DNA from: an uncultured Acetatifactor sp.
GTDB lineage: Bacteria; Bacillota; Clostridia; Lachnospirales; Lachnospiraceae
DNA: 22,882 nt
Direction of reading: 5' to 3'
NCBI GenBank assembly: GCA_910584235.1
Contig: CAJTZD010000056.1
Location: forward strand, 1-22,882
Part shown: in pieces, positions 13,390 through 21,544 of the stretch
How the letters are laid out: each line of letters begins with the position of its first letter
How positions within the stretch are numbered: position 1 is the stretch's first letter
Program-made: the position numbers and the translations under genes
Notes under the pieces: generated by a model
Seen by the model: only the letters and a program-made list of their open reading frames with translations
The model's database searches: none
What the model was told of the DNA's origin: nothing

Positions 13390-14976
13390 ATGGAGACACG
13401 AAATGATGACAATCAAAACATGGGGATTCGTTTGCTGAAAAAAGGCCAGAACGGCGTTCTTCACGCAGTGTTCAGCCGCATGGGTCTCTTTGTGGTGCTG
13501 CTGGCGCTGCAGGTCCTGTTTTTGATCAGCGCCTACCAGTGGTTTCGGGAGTTCAGACCTCATCTTATCAGCGCTATGGCCGTCTTTACGGTGGTGATGG
13601 TGCTGTACCTGTTAAACTGCAGCCTGGACCCCACGGCGAAGATTACATGGCTGGTCGTGGTGATGCTGACGCCGGTGTTCGGCACATTGCTGTACGTATA
13701 TACAAAGGCGGATATCGGCCACCGGGCGCTGAAAGCCCGTTTCAGCCACATCATTGCCATGACGAAGAACAGCATTCCTCAGTCAAAGGAGGTATATCGG
13801 AAGCTGGAGGAAACGGATCCGGGGGCGGCGGCTCTGGTGCACTATATCCAGCGCAGCGGCTGCCATCCGGTGTATGACAGGACAGAAGTGACCTATTTTC
13901 CCTTAGGGGAGGACAAGTTCGCGGAGCTGTTGCGGCAGCTGGAGGCGGCGGAGCATTTTATCTATCTGGAATATTTTATCATCGCAGAGGGGAAAATGTG
14001 GGGGGAAGTACTGGAAATCCTGGCCCGCAAGGCTCGCGAGGGCGTGGATGTGCGGCTGATGTACGACGGCACCTGCGAGTTCACGCTGCTGCCCCATAAG
14101 TATCTAAAACTCCTGCGAAAGCTGGGCATCCGGTGCAAGGTGTTCGCCCCGGTATCCCCTTTTATGTCCACCCATTACAATTACAGGGATCACCGCAAGA
14201 TTCTGGTCATTGACGGCCATACCGCTTTCAACGGGGGCGTGAACCTGGCCGATGAGTATATCAACCGTGTCCGGCGGTTCGGTCACTGGAAAGATACCGC
14301 TGTCATGATCAAAGGCGGGGCGGTGAAGAGCTTTACTTTAATGTTTTTGCAGATGTGGAACATGGATGTAAGAGAGCCGGAGTTTGAAAAGAGCCTGGCG
14401 TATCCGGCCCTGCCGAGAGAAGCGGCAAAAGGGTTTGTGGTGCCCTATGGAGACTGGCCCCTGGACGATGACAAACTGGGGGAGAGGGTGTACATGGACA
14501 TCCTGAACCGGGCCAGGCGGTATGTACACATTATGACGCCTTACCTGATCCTGGACGGGGAGATGGAGACCGCTCTGAAATTCGCCGCGGAGCGGGGGGT
14601 GGAGGTGGCATTGATTTTGCCCGGCATTCCGGACAAGCGGATTCCCTATGCCCTGGCCAAGACCCATTACAGATCTTTGCTGGCGTCCGGGGTAAAGATT
14701 TACGAGTATACCCCGGGATTCGTCCATGCCAAGGTTTTTTGCAGCGACGGAAAAGAGGCGGTGGTGGGCACCATCAACCTGGACTACCGCAGCCTCTACC
14801 ATCATTTTGAGTGTGCCACTTATATGTACGGCACAGAATGCATAAAGGATATAGAGGCGGATTTTCAGGACATGTTCTCTAAGTGCCGTCAGGTGACGCC
14901 TGAGACAGTGCGGAAAGAGAAATGGACCACGAAGCTGGCTGGGGTGCTGCTGAAAGCGGCGGCGCCGCTGCTGTAA
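13390..14976 (+). CDS. cls: Cardiolipin synthase, phospholipase D type
   Basis: A 528-residue membrane enzyme that joins two phosphatidylglycerol molecules into cardiolipin and glycerol. Two or three N-terminal membrane segments (about 31-49, 58-76 and 86-104) are followed by two phospholipase D domains with complete HKD motifs: H268-K270-D275 in HRKILVIDGHTAFNGGVN, and H446-K448-D453 in HAKVFCSDG. The order and length are usual for bacterial Cls. It has its own promoter and seems monocistronic or loosely linked with the transporter gene downstream. The ribosome site is weak (only GAAGAAA close to the ATG), but a stop codon three codons upstream rules out a longer product. Changing membrane charge can affect peptide antibiotics, so proximity to the Bce-type module may matter; that is inference. 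Confidence 0.92.
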   Translation: METRNDDNQNMGIRLLKKGQNGVLHAVFSRMGLFVVLLALQVLFLISAYQWFREFRPHLISAMAVFTVVMVLYLLNCSLDPTAKITWLVVVMLTPVFGTLLYVYTKADIGHRALKARFSHIIAMTKNSIPQSKEVYRKLEETDPGAAALVHYIQRSGCHPVYDRTEVTYFPLGEDKFAELLRQLEAAEHFIYLEYFIIAEGKMWGEVLEILARKAREGVDVRLMYDGTCEFTLLPHKYLKLLRKLGIRCKVFAPVSPFMSTHYNYRDHRKILVIDGHTAFNGGVNLADEYINRVRRFGHWKDTAVMIKGGAVKSFTLMFLQMWNMDVREPEFEKSLAYPALPREAAKGFVVPYGDWPLDDDKLGERVYMDILNRARRYVHIMTPYLILDGEMETALKFAAERGVEVALILPGIPDKRIPYALAKTHYRSLLASGVKIYEYTPGFVHAKVFCSDGKEAVVGTINLDYRSLYHHFECATYMYGTECIKDIEADFQDMFSKCRQVTPETVRKEKWTTKLAGVLLKAAAPLL

Positions 14977-15127
14977 GAACTGTGTGTCATCGGAGGGAAG
15001 ATTAGGTGCAGATTTTTGACAGATGCGGACAAACGCAGATGCATGACAAGTGTGTAGTCTGGCAGAAAGAGGGCGCAGAAGAAGCCGCAGTGTAAGGCAC
15101 AAAACCAGCCCAAGGAGAGAAGAAAGG

Positions 15128-16051
15128 TTGTGGAAAACGGATATGTGGATACTTTATGCATGCGGCTCGGCCCTGTTTGCCGGCGTCACGTCCATTCTGG
15201 CCAAATGCGGCATCCGGAAGACGGACTCCAATGTGGCCACGGCAGTGCGCACCATCGTTGTGCTTGCTTTTTCGTGGCTAATGGTGCTGGTAGTGGGCTC
15301 CGGCGCTGGGATAGGGCAGATACAGGGGCGGACTTTCCTGTTCCTGATCCTGTCGGGGCTTGCCACGGGGGCCTCGTGGCTGTGCTATTTCAGGGCCCTG
15401 CAGATCGGGGATATCAATAAGGTGGTGCCCATTGACAAATCCAGCACCGTGCTGACCATTGTGCTGGCATTTGTATTCCTGCATGAGACGATAAGTTTGG
15501 TGAAAGCGGCAGGCGTAGTTCTGATCGCGGCGGGGACTTTCCTGATGATTGAGCGGAAAACGCAACGCGCTTCTTCCATGGAAGAAAAGCATTCCGCAGG
15601 GAAAAAGGCGGCCGGCCAGGGCGGGATAAAGGCAAAAAGCTGGCTGCTCTATGCCGTCAGTTCCGCCTTGTTCGCCAGCCTCACGTCCATCCTGGGGAAA
15701 ATCGGCATCACCGGCGTGGAGTCCAATCTGGGCACGGCCATCCGCACCTGCGTGGTGCTGATCATGGCCTGGGTCATGGTATTTGCCACGGGGAAGCAAA
15801 AGACCGTAAAGGAAATTCCGCCGGGGGAGCTTGGCTTTATCTGCCTGTCCGGCCTTGCCACCGGCGGCTCCTGGCTCTGCTACTATAAAGCGCTTCAGGA
15901 GGGCCCGGCCAGTGTGGTAGTCCCTATCGACAAGCTCAGCATTCTGGTGACAGTGGCCTTTTCCCGGCTGGTGTTCGGCGAGCGGCTGTCTGTCAAATCC
16001 GGCCTTGGCCTGGGGCTGATTGTGGCAGGGACTATGTTGATGCTATTCTAA
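15128..16051 (+). CDS. EamA-family transporter (DMT superfamily)
   Basis: About 307 residues with ten predicted membrane segments in two homologous halves. The halves visibly repeat: GSALFAGVTSILAKCGI with SSALFASLTSILGKIGI, SGLATGASWLCYFRALQ with SGLATGGSWLCYYKALQ, and VVPIDKSS with VVPIDKLS. These are two EamA domains, joined by a charged cytoplasmic linker (KTQRASSMEEKHSAGKKAAG). Such proteins export metabolites or take up small molecules; nothing here tells the substrate. Start is uncertain: AAGGAG is ten bases before a TTG at 15128, while the first in-frame ATG (15143) is poorly spaced from a ribosome site. It is on the same strand as the cardiolipin synthase gene, about 150 bases downstream. 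Confidence 0.85.
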   Translation: MWKTDMWILYACGSALFAGVTSILAKCGIRKTDSNVATAVRTIVVLAFSWLMVLVVGSGAGIGQIQGRTFLFLILSGLATGASWLCYFRALQIGDINKVVPIDKSSTVLTIVLAFVFLHETISLVKAAGVVLIAAGTFLMIERKTQRASSMEEKHSAGKKAAGQGGIKAKSWLLYAVSSALFASLTSILGKIGITGVESNLGTAIRTCVVLIMAWVMVFATGKQKTVKEIPPGELGFICLSGLATGGSWLCYYKALQEGPASVVVPIDKLSILVTVAFSRLVFGERLSVKSGLGLGLIVAGTMLMLF

Positions 16052-16177
16052 GCGGCAAATGGGCATGCGTCAATCAAACTTCTATTACCAGCCCCGGGAT
16101 TACATTCGTGAGTGCTGCCTGGAGGGAAAAGTCCTTTAGGAGTGCTGTACTGGCGGCAAACTTCTTCGCTCGTGAGT

Positions 16178-18244
16178 TTAGGTCTTGGTCAGCACATTAC
16201 GCTGGAAGCCCACATAGGTCACCACAAAATAGATCAGGTATATGCTGGAAAACAGCAGGAAAGAAAGTCCGAAGTACCCTGCCGCCGCGGTGCGGGTTCC
16301 GGTGTAGAAATTAAACTTCCGTCCCACGTACACTGCCACTGTGCCGCTGATCAGGGCCGCGAACAGGATGGGGCAGAGGTAGAATCCCGCCAATTGCTTC
16401 AGGATGACCTTGGAGATTTCCCGATGGCCCAGCCCTATCTGGTGGAGCACCTGATAGCGGAACCGGTATTTGGCGGAGTCCGAGAGCTGCTGCACGGAGA
16501 GCACGGTCAGGGCTACGCAGACGAACACCAGGCCAATGTACACCAGAGCGAAGATGATGGAGGACAGCAGGAACTTTACCTCCGGAATCAGATTGTCCCG
16601 CACCATGTTCTTGTACACGAATACCACGATTTGGTCCGAGCCGGAAGCCATGTGGTCCGTGACCCTGTGGCTGCCGAAGTCCGTATAGGTATCCTGGGCC
16701 TGGATACCGTCCAGCCTGGCCTGGAGGTCCTCAGGCGCTTTTTCGGTCAGATTGGCAGCCAGCATTTTATAGTAAGGAATCATGTCCTGGGCCGTCCTAT
16801 CAGAGATCACAAGCATATAGTCTGCCCCGTTGTGTCCGTCCTGGGAGAGAGGTTCCGTACAGATGCCGGCGCAGGCCAGAGGCCCCTGGGGGCTTTTTAT
16901 CTCCAGTTCCGGGGTGAAATCTCCGGCCTCGTTCCAGACACGTTCCTTTAAGTGGAGGAGATACCGGCCCTCTTCCAGATTCACGCCGTCCAGCCCGTTC
17001 ATCTCCCGAAGTCGGTTGTAGTCGGAAAGGGCGATATAGGTGTCGTACCTGTAGTAAGCCCAGGAATCGCCGCTCTGAATTTTGGCCTGGTCGGGCGTCC
17101 CGTCGCTGTTCTTGTAGGTGTCCCCGAAACACTTAAGATGGGTGTATAGCCAGGTATTGACCGGATTGGTGCCGTTCTGGTAGATGAGATAAGAGAGGCT
17201 GTCCCGAATCTCGCTGTCCTGTCCGATCACATCCAGCTCTTCCCGGAAATCGTCTTCTACGTCATCGCTGTAGATTTGGACGTCAAAGGGCCATTTCGCC
17301 GCCAGTATCTGGTTCTGGAAATCGTTGAACATCATGGCGATGGCGCAGCCTAAGAGCGCCAGCACGAACAGGGTGGTAAGCGTTCCCAGGGTAAAGCGCA
17401 GGGTCTTGACCTTGGAGGCGAACTGGCGCAGCAGGAACAGATTCTGCCCCTTGAAGATACCATTCCCTTTTTTTCGTACATAATCGATAATCCAGGCCGC
17501 CACGCCGGTGTAGAACAGGTAGATGGTGAGCACCAGCCCAAGCAGGAAACCGATGATCGTGCCGCTGTCCCAGCTTTTATAGAAGAACAGCATCAGCCCA
17601 AAGAGCAGGAGGAACAGCAAAGCTACAGGGAGGAGCAGGCGCTTTGTCTCCTCGTGGGATTCCTTGATCTCTTCATTTCGCCTTTCGCTGTTCATCAGGG
17701 CATGGATGTTCATCTTCCGGAAGCGCCTGCGGCAGCGAAACAGCGCCAGCAGATAGCCGCCGCCGTAGCAGGCAGCGGTGGTGAACAGGCACCAGCCACT
17801 CCATTCCAGACGGATGTGGTATTCCATCTGGATGCAGCTGTAGAGGATGGCCAGGAGGATTTGCTGCAGCAGCATCCCCAGGGCGATGCCACCGGCGAAT
17901 GCCGCCGCCCCCAGCACCAGGCTTTCCCGCATGTAGAGCCTGGAAATCTCTTTTTTCTTCATGCCGATCAGCAGATAGATGCCGAATTCCCGGCTGCGCT
18001 TCTCTAAGATGAAACGAACCATATAGTTGATCAGCCAGGCTACGATCAGCACCACGAAGAAGCTGGCCAGCCCTATGAGGACAGCCAGCAGCAGGGCCGT
18101 TTTGTAGAGCTGCATGATTTCCTCGGAAAATATCAGGGAGTGGAAAGCGAACATGATGGCCGCCACCACCGTCATGGTCAGAAAATACACCAGGTAATCC
18201 CTGGCGGAGCGCATCACATTGCGCAGGGCAAGCTTACCTAGCAT
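16178..18244 (-). CDS. BceB-like ABC transporter permease (antimicrobial-peptide resistance)
   Basis: About 688 residues, with the BceB/FtsX architecture: one N-terminal membrane segment (near 18-45), several more up to about residue 300, a long extracytoplasmic domain (about 310-510, from the DFQNQILAAKWPFDVQ region to the VRDNLIPEVKF region) between segments 7 and 8, and three C-terminal segments. In the Bce system this subunit recognises peptide antibiotics or their lipid II-cycle complex and signals directly to the histidine kinase. The gene overlaps the ATPase gene by 11 bases. Start: AGGAGG is 11 bases before this ATG; an in-frame GTG at 18256 overlaps the ribosome site itself. The drug recognised cannot be told from sequence. 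Confidence 0.88.
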   Translation of the reverse strand: MLGKLALRNVMRSARDYLVYFLTMTVVAAIMFAFHSLIFSEEIMQLYKTALLLAVLIGLASFFVVLIVAWLINYMVRFILEKRSREFGIYLLIGMKKKEISRLYMRESLVLGAAAFAGGIALGMLLQQILLAILYSCIQMEYHIRLEWSGWCLFTTAACYGGGYLLALFRCRRRFRKMNIHALMNSERRNEEIKESHEETKRLLLPVALLFLLLFGLMLFFYKSWDSGTIIGFLLGLVLTIYLFYTGVAAWIIDYVRKKGNGIFKGQNLFLLRQFASKVKTLRFTLGTLTTLFVLALLGCAIAMMFNDFQNQILAAKWPFDVQIYSDDVEDDFREELDVIGQDSEIRDSLSYLIYQNGTNPVNTWLYTHLKCFGDTYKNSDGTPDQAKIQSGDSWAYYRYDTYIALSDYNRLREMNGLDGVNLEEGRYLLHLKERVWNEAGDFTPELEIKSPQGPLACAGICTEPLSQDGHNGADYMLVISDRTAQDMIPYYKMLAANLTEKAPEDLQARLDGIQAQDTYTDFGSHRVTDHMASGSDQIVVFVYKNMVRDNLIPEVKFLLSSIIFALVYIGLVFVCVALTVLSVQQLSDSAKYRFRYQVLHQIGLGHREISKVILKQLAGFYLCPILFAALISGTVAVYVGRKFNFYTGTRTAAAGYFGLSFLLFSSIYLIYFVVTYVGFQRNVLTKT

Positions 18245-19004
18245 CGGAGAGTTCACCTCCTGTCAGGGACAGTACGTCCAGTATTTCGTTCAGAAATTCA
18301 CGGCGGCTCCTGCCGCCCCGGCGCAGCTCGTGGAAAATCTGCCCGTCCTTTAAGAACAGGATTCGCCCGCAATAGCTGGCGGAGAAAGCATCGTGGGTCA
18401 CCATGAAGATGGTGGCATTTAGTTTTTGGTTCATGTCCGTAAAGGTTTCCAACAGCGTCTGGGCGGAGCGGGAGTCCAATGCCCCCGTGGGCTCATCGGC
18501 AAGCAGGAGCTTGGGGCGGTTCACCAGAGCTCTGGCGCAGGCGCAGCGCTGTTTTTGGCCCCCGGAGACCTGGTAGGGGAATTTGTCCCGAATGTCTTCT
18601 ATCCCTAAGAGCGCCAGCATCTCCTGACAGCGCTCCAGAACCTCCTGCTTCCCCAGCCCGTGCAAAGTCAGCGCCAGCAGGATGTTCTCCTGAATGGTGA
18701 GGGTGTCCAGCAGATTGTACTCCTGGAAGACAAAGCCCAGATTTTCTTTTCGGAATTCCGATAATTTATTTTCGGAGAGCTCCGTGATGTCCGTATTTTC
18801 ATAATAGATGTGCCCGGCGGTGACGCTGTCGATGGTGGACAGCATGTTGAGGAGTGTGGTCTTGCCGGAGCCGGAGGCCCCCATGACCCCCACGAACTCG
18901 CCCTTGTCCACATGAAAACTGACCCGGTTCACGGCTTTGGCGGCAGCATTGCCATGTCCATAGTATTTTTCCACGTCGCATATCTGGATATAGTGTTGTT
19001 CCAT
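18234..19004 (-). CDS. BceA-like ABC transporter ATP-binding protein
   Basis: A 256-residue ATPase of the MacB/BceA type. Walker A is GASGSGKTT (42-50), the Q-loop is in FVFQEYNLLDTLT, the signature is VSGGQKQR, Walker B is LLLADEPTGALD, and the switch histidine is in MVTHD. The 3' end extends into the permease gene. Together they form the transporter that removes antimicrobial peptides from their cell-wall target. AGGAGG is eight bases before the ATG. In the usual Bce layout the two-component genes lie just upstream; here the remains of another gene on the opposite strand separate the two pairs, which implies a separate promoter for this pair. Confidence 0.92.
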   Translation of the reverse strand: MEQHYIQICDVEKYYGHGNAAAKAVNRVSFHVDKGEFVGVMGASGSGKTTLLNMLSTIDSVTAGHIYYENTDITELSENKLSEFRKENLGFVFQEYNLLDTLTIQENILLALTLHGLGKQEVLERCQEMLALLGIEDIRDKFPYQVSGGQKQRCACARALVNRPKLLLADEPTGALDSRSAQTLLETFTDMNQKLNATIFMVTHDAFSASYCGRILFLKDGQIFHELRRGGRSRREFLNEILDVLSLTGGELSDAR

Positions 19005-19107
19005 TGTCCGAACCTCCTGATTGCTTTGCGGGGTCTGTGTCCATCGGGCGTTCTCTCATCCGGTGCGGCGCTTTATCAGACCTCCGCATTTGCTTTCTAT
19101 GCCATAA

Positions 19108-19133
19108 TTTCCCGGGCTTTCGCGCACGGGAAA
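19108..19133 (-). other. Hairpin in the leader of the BceA-like gene
   Basis: TTTCCCG (19108-19114) pairs with CGGGAAA (19127-19133) over a 12-base loop. It falls within the transcript from the extended -10 at 19164. It has no T run; a folding or stability role is possible. Confidence 0.35.
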
Positions 19134-19163
19134 CCAAAGGCCGACATGTGCTTTTTCGTATCA

Positions 19164-19172
19164 ATTATAGCA
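19164..19172 (-). promoter_or_regulatory. Extended -10 promoter of the BceAB-like pair
   Basis: TGCTATAAT reads on the minus strand (19172-19164). The -35 position 17 bases upstream is poor, as expected for a promoter that needs an activator such as a BceR-type regulator. It gives a leader of about 150 bases. Confidence 0.6.
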
Positions 19173-19210
19173 GATAAGGGCCCGGGATGGTATCAGGTTT
19201 TCTTGCGGTA

Positions 19211-19230
19211 ATCTTTCTGTTTTGAAAGAT
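19211..19230 (-). promoter_or_regulatory. Candidate response-regulator binding site upstream of BceAB
   Basis: ATCTTTC-tgtttt-GAAAGAT is a perfect 7-bp inverted repeat (19211-19217 with 19224-19230). Its centre is about 62 bases before the predicted transcription start of the BceAB-like pair, a normal place for an OmpR-type activator site. Assignment to the response regulator is inferred. Confidence 0.45.
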
Positions 19231-19265
19231 ATGGGGCGCCCAGAAATGCAAAAGGAGGTAAACAA

Positions 19266-19583
19266 GTGGCAGAGAAAGACATATTGGAGAAAGTTCTCAT
19301 GTTCTAAGCGGAAGCGCTGTGCGAGATGATGGAGGCTCTCACCAAAGACACGAGGTTCACGGACTTAGTGGAGGAACTGCAGAGAAAGCAGGAGAATGGA
19401 GAGGAGATTGTTATGTGCGAATACATTGATATGCTGGAGGCAAGGGGAGAGATAAAGGGCGAGAACAGACTGGCTGCGTTACTGTCGAAGCTGTATTCCC
19501 TGGGGCGTTACGAGGACGCGAAGCTGGCTCTGGACGACAGGCAGGTGAGGCTGCGGCTGTACGAGGAACTATGCATTGTGTGA
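19266..19583 (+). pseudogene. Internally deleted Rpn-family nuclease remnant
   Basis: AAAGGAGG precedes a GTG at 19266 that opens MAEKDILEKVLMF and then hits TAA (19305-19307). In the same frame the sequence continues AEALCEMMEALTKDTRFTDL and on to ARGEIKGENRLAALLSKLYSLGRY and LRLYEELCIV. The opening is typical of Rpn-family (recombination-promoting nuclease, transposase_31-like) proteins, and the rest is typical of their C-terminal tail. The roughly 200 residues between, including the PD-(D/E)XK nuclease core, are gone. The remaining 85-codon frame from 19326 has no ribosome site of its own. It sits between the two halves of the Bce-type module and ends overlapping the 3' end of the kinase gene by 15 bases. 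Confidence 0.72.
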
Positions 19584-20606
19584 ATCTTCCCTGCAAGAAA
19601 AGCCGGAGAGATAATTGCTCACCGGGAATTCCAGTATGATTCTGGTGCCGGCGCTTTCCTGGGACTCTGCGCGAATCCCTATACCCAGCTTTCTACAAAG
19701 CTTCCGGCACAGATACAGCCCCATGCCTGTGGAGCGGCCCCGGGTGCGTCCGTTGCTTCCGGTAAAACCTTTCTCGAAAATTCTGGGCAGTTCCTCCGCA
19801 GGGATGCCCATACCATTATCCTCCACATGCAGACAGACGCCATGCTCTCCTTGGAGCGTGGCTATCCGTATCCGTGGATTCGCATCCCGTCTGTATTTTA
19901 CCGCATTGAGAACCAATTGATTTAAGATGAAAGCAATCCATTTCACGTCTGTATAGACCCTGTCCGGACAGCTGACCCGGGCCTGGACTTTGCTCTGAAT
20001 AAAGGCATATTTGTTCTTTTGGAGCACTTCTTCCGCGGTTTCCTGCAGACAGGCCTCTCTGATCAGATAATCCTTATAGACTTCGTCCGAGCGGGCATAG
20101 AAGAGAGCCATGTCCACATAGTTCTCCGTCCGCCGGTTCTGCTCCAGGATACGGCGGGCAGTCTCGTCCTTTTGCTTCTCACAGAGCAGGTAAATGTCCG
20201 CGATGGGTGCCTTTATCTCATGTACCCAGCTTTCGATATACTCCCGGTATTCCTGGCGGGAGTCCTCCACGGCCCGGATTTTTTCTATGACGGACTTGTT
20301 GGATCTGCGGATGAAGTCCCGGTAGAAGCTGTCCTCCAGCCGGAAAGACCGGGGCATCAGCTCGCCCAGCAGGAATTTTGTGTCGGCCTGCTCCAGTATG
20401 ATGCCAATCTGTGCAAAGTAGCGCTTTCTGCGGAAGTATTCCGTCAGGAACCAGACCGCGAGAATGAGAAGCCAGCTAAAAAGGATGATGCAGCAATTGG
20501 CCACAGGATAAGCCGTGGCAATCAAAAAAGCCGCCAATAACAGCATGCAGAAAGCATGGAGCATCAGCAGCAGTAATTTGTCTTTGCAATAATCCGTAAA
20601 CTTCAT
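19569..20606 (-). CDS. BceS-like intramembrane-sensing histidine kinase
   Basis: A 345-residue kinase. Two membrane segments (about 11-32 and 35-56) are separated by only a few residues, so there is almost no external sensor domain; such kinases take their signal from the partner transporter. The phosphoacceptor is His129 in SWVHEIKAPI, followed by the ATPase boxes NQLVLNAVKY (N), VEDNGMGIP (G1), FEKGFTG (F) and STGMGLYL (G2). The start ATG overlaps the stop of the response-regulator gene (ATGA), a typical coupled pair. The C-terminal 15 residues after the ATPase domain are rich in serine and cysteine, with no known role. Confidence 0.93.
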   Translation of the reverse strand: MKFTDYCKDKLLLLMLHAFCMLLLAAFLIATAYPVANCCIILFSWLLILAVWFLTEYFRRKRYFAQIGIILEQADTKFLLGELMPRSFRLEDSFYRDFIRRSNKSVIEKIRAVEDSRQEYREYIESWVHEIKAPIADIYLLCEKQKDETARRILEQNRRTENYVDMALFYARSDEVYKDYLIREACLQETAEEVLQKNKYAFIQSKVQARVSCPDRVYTDVKWIAFILNQLVLNAVKYRRDANPRIRIATLQGEHGVCLHVEDNGMGIPAEELPRIFEKGFTGSNGRTRGRSTGMGLYLCRKLCRKLGIGIRAESQESAGTRIILEFPVSNYLSGFSCREDSHNA

Positions 20607-21265
20607 ATGGAATACCCCATTCCCCGTTTTGTCCGGATGAAATCCGAAAGCCCTAATTCCTGCAGCTTCCCCCGGATGCGGGTGACATGGATGCTCAGGG
20701 CATTGTCGTCCAGAAATACGGCTTCGTCCCACAGATATTCCGTCAGCTCCGCCCGGGATACGATGCTCCCTCTGTGCCGGAACAGGCAGCTTAATATCTT
20801 CAGCTCGTTTTTGGTCAGCTCCGCGCTAACGCCCTGAAAGCGGACCTGGCCTTTTGCCAAATCCAGTTCTACGCCCCGATGCTCCAGGACCGGCTCCTCT
20901 TTCCATCTGCCTGTCCGCTTCAGTACCGCGGTGATATGGGCCAGCAGGACGGCGGGCTGGAAAGGCTTGGTGATATAGTCGTCCCCGCCTTTTAACAGTG
21001 CGGTGACTTCATCCGAGGCATCCGACCGCCCTGTGACGAAGATGATCGGAACGTCTGAGGACTTACGGATTTCCGTACATACCTCGAAGCCGGACTGCCC
21101 CGGGAGGTTTAAGTCCAGCAGAATCAAATCCGGGCGGATGGAGGAGAGGCTCGCGGCGATATGGTCCAACTGCGCGGGCGCTGTGACACGGTAGAGGGAA
21201 CCCCGCAAAAGCGCCGCCAGTTCCTGACGGAAAGTTTCATCGTCCTCTATGATCAGGATATGCAT
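20603..21265 (-). CDS. BceR-like response regulator (OmpR type)
   Basis: A 220-residue regulator. The receiver domain (1-115) has the acidic pair at 8-9 (IIEDDE), the phosphoacceptor Asp51 in LLDLNLPGQSGFE, threonine in FVTGRSD and lysine in YITKPF. The C-terminal winged helix (about 125-220) ends IRTKRGMGYSI, as in the OmpR/PhoB family. It should activate the BceAB-like transporter genes when the kinase reports a peptide antibiotic. AGGAGG is eight bases before the ATG at 21265; frames further upstream carry no receiver sequence. It is the first gene of a two-gene unit with the kinase. Confidence 0.94.
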   Translation of the reverse strand: MHILIIEDDETFRQELAALLRGSLYRVTAPAQLDHIAASLSSIRPDLILLDLNLPGQSGFEVCTEIRKSSDVPIIFVTGRSDASDEVTALLKGGDDYITKPFQPAVLLAHITAVLKRTGRWKEEPVLEHRGVELDLAKGQVRFQGVSAELTKNELKILSCLFRHRGSIVSRAELTEYLWDEAVFLDDNALSIHVTRIRGKLQELGLSDFIRTKRGMGYSI

Positions 21266-21302
21266 GTGCCGCCTCCTCATATAAACCGCTGTGCGATGGC
21301 GA

Positions 21303-21320
21303 ATTGCCGTAAGCGGCAAT
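21303..21320 (-). other. Hairpin in the response-regulator leader
   Basis: ATTGCCG/CGGCAAT, a perfect 7-bp stem with a 4-base loop (21303-21309 with 21314-21320), about 40 bases before the start codon in the transcript. Confidence 0.4.
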
Positions 21321-21347
21321 CTGATAATGGCTGTAGCGCCGCCTTTG

Positions 21348-21376
21348 ATTATACCTTTAATGAAGCATATCGTCAA
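21348..21376 (-). promoter_or_regulatory. Promoter of the BceRS-like pair
   Basis: On the minus strand TTGACG (21376-21371), a 17-base spacer and TATAAT (21353-21348). Near-consensus, so steady expression of the two-component pair is expected. Confidence 0.78.
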
Positions 21377-21409
21377 CATGAATTCTATGCTTTTGCCGGG
21401 ATCCGTTTT

Positions 21410-21424
21410 TGCAACCGTTTTGCA
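21410..21424 (+). promoter_or_regulatory. Candidate LacI-family operator
   Basis: TGCAA-ccgtt-TTGCA, a perfect 5-bp inverted repeat with a CG near the centre, close to the general LacI-family half-site pattern. It lies between the divergent BceR-like and lacI-like promoters, 30 bases before the latter's -35. Confidence 0.4.
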
Positions 21425-21453
21425 TTTTTGCCGAGATATGCGCAAAGCAAATA

Positions 21454-21482
21454 TTGCAATTGTTCGGAATAAGGGCTACAAT
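21454..21482 (+). promoter_or_regulatory. Promoter of the lacI-like gene
   Basis: TTGCAA (21454-21459), a 17-base spacer and TACAAT (21477-21482), about 60 bases before the GTG start. Confidence 0.65.
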
Positions 21483-21544
21483 ATGCATTAGTGAAATTTG
21501 ATGACAGATAAGCAGGATGGAAAGACGAGAAACGGGGTATAAAA

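Noticed and set aside
16052..16177. Bidirectional terminator between the convergent transporter and BceB-like genes
   Set aside because: Only a 5-bp weak inverted repeat (AAACT/AGTTT) is seen, with no T run; it is not enough to call.
16112..16951. A 279-codon plus-strand frame opposite the BceB-like gene
   Set aside because: The opposite strand encodes a full-length, recognisable permease; the plus frame has no known domain.
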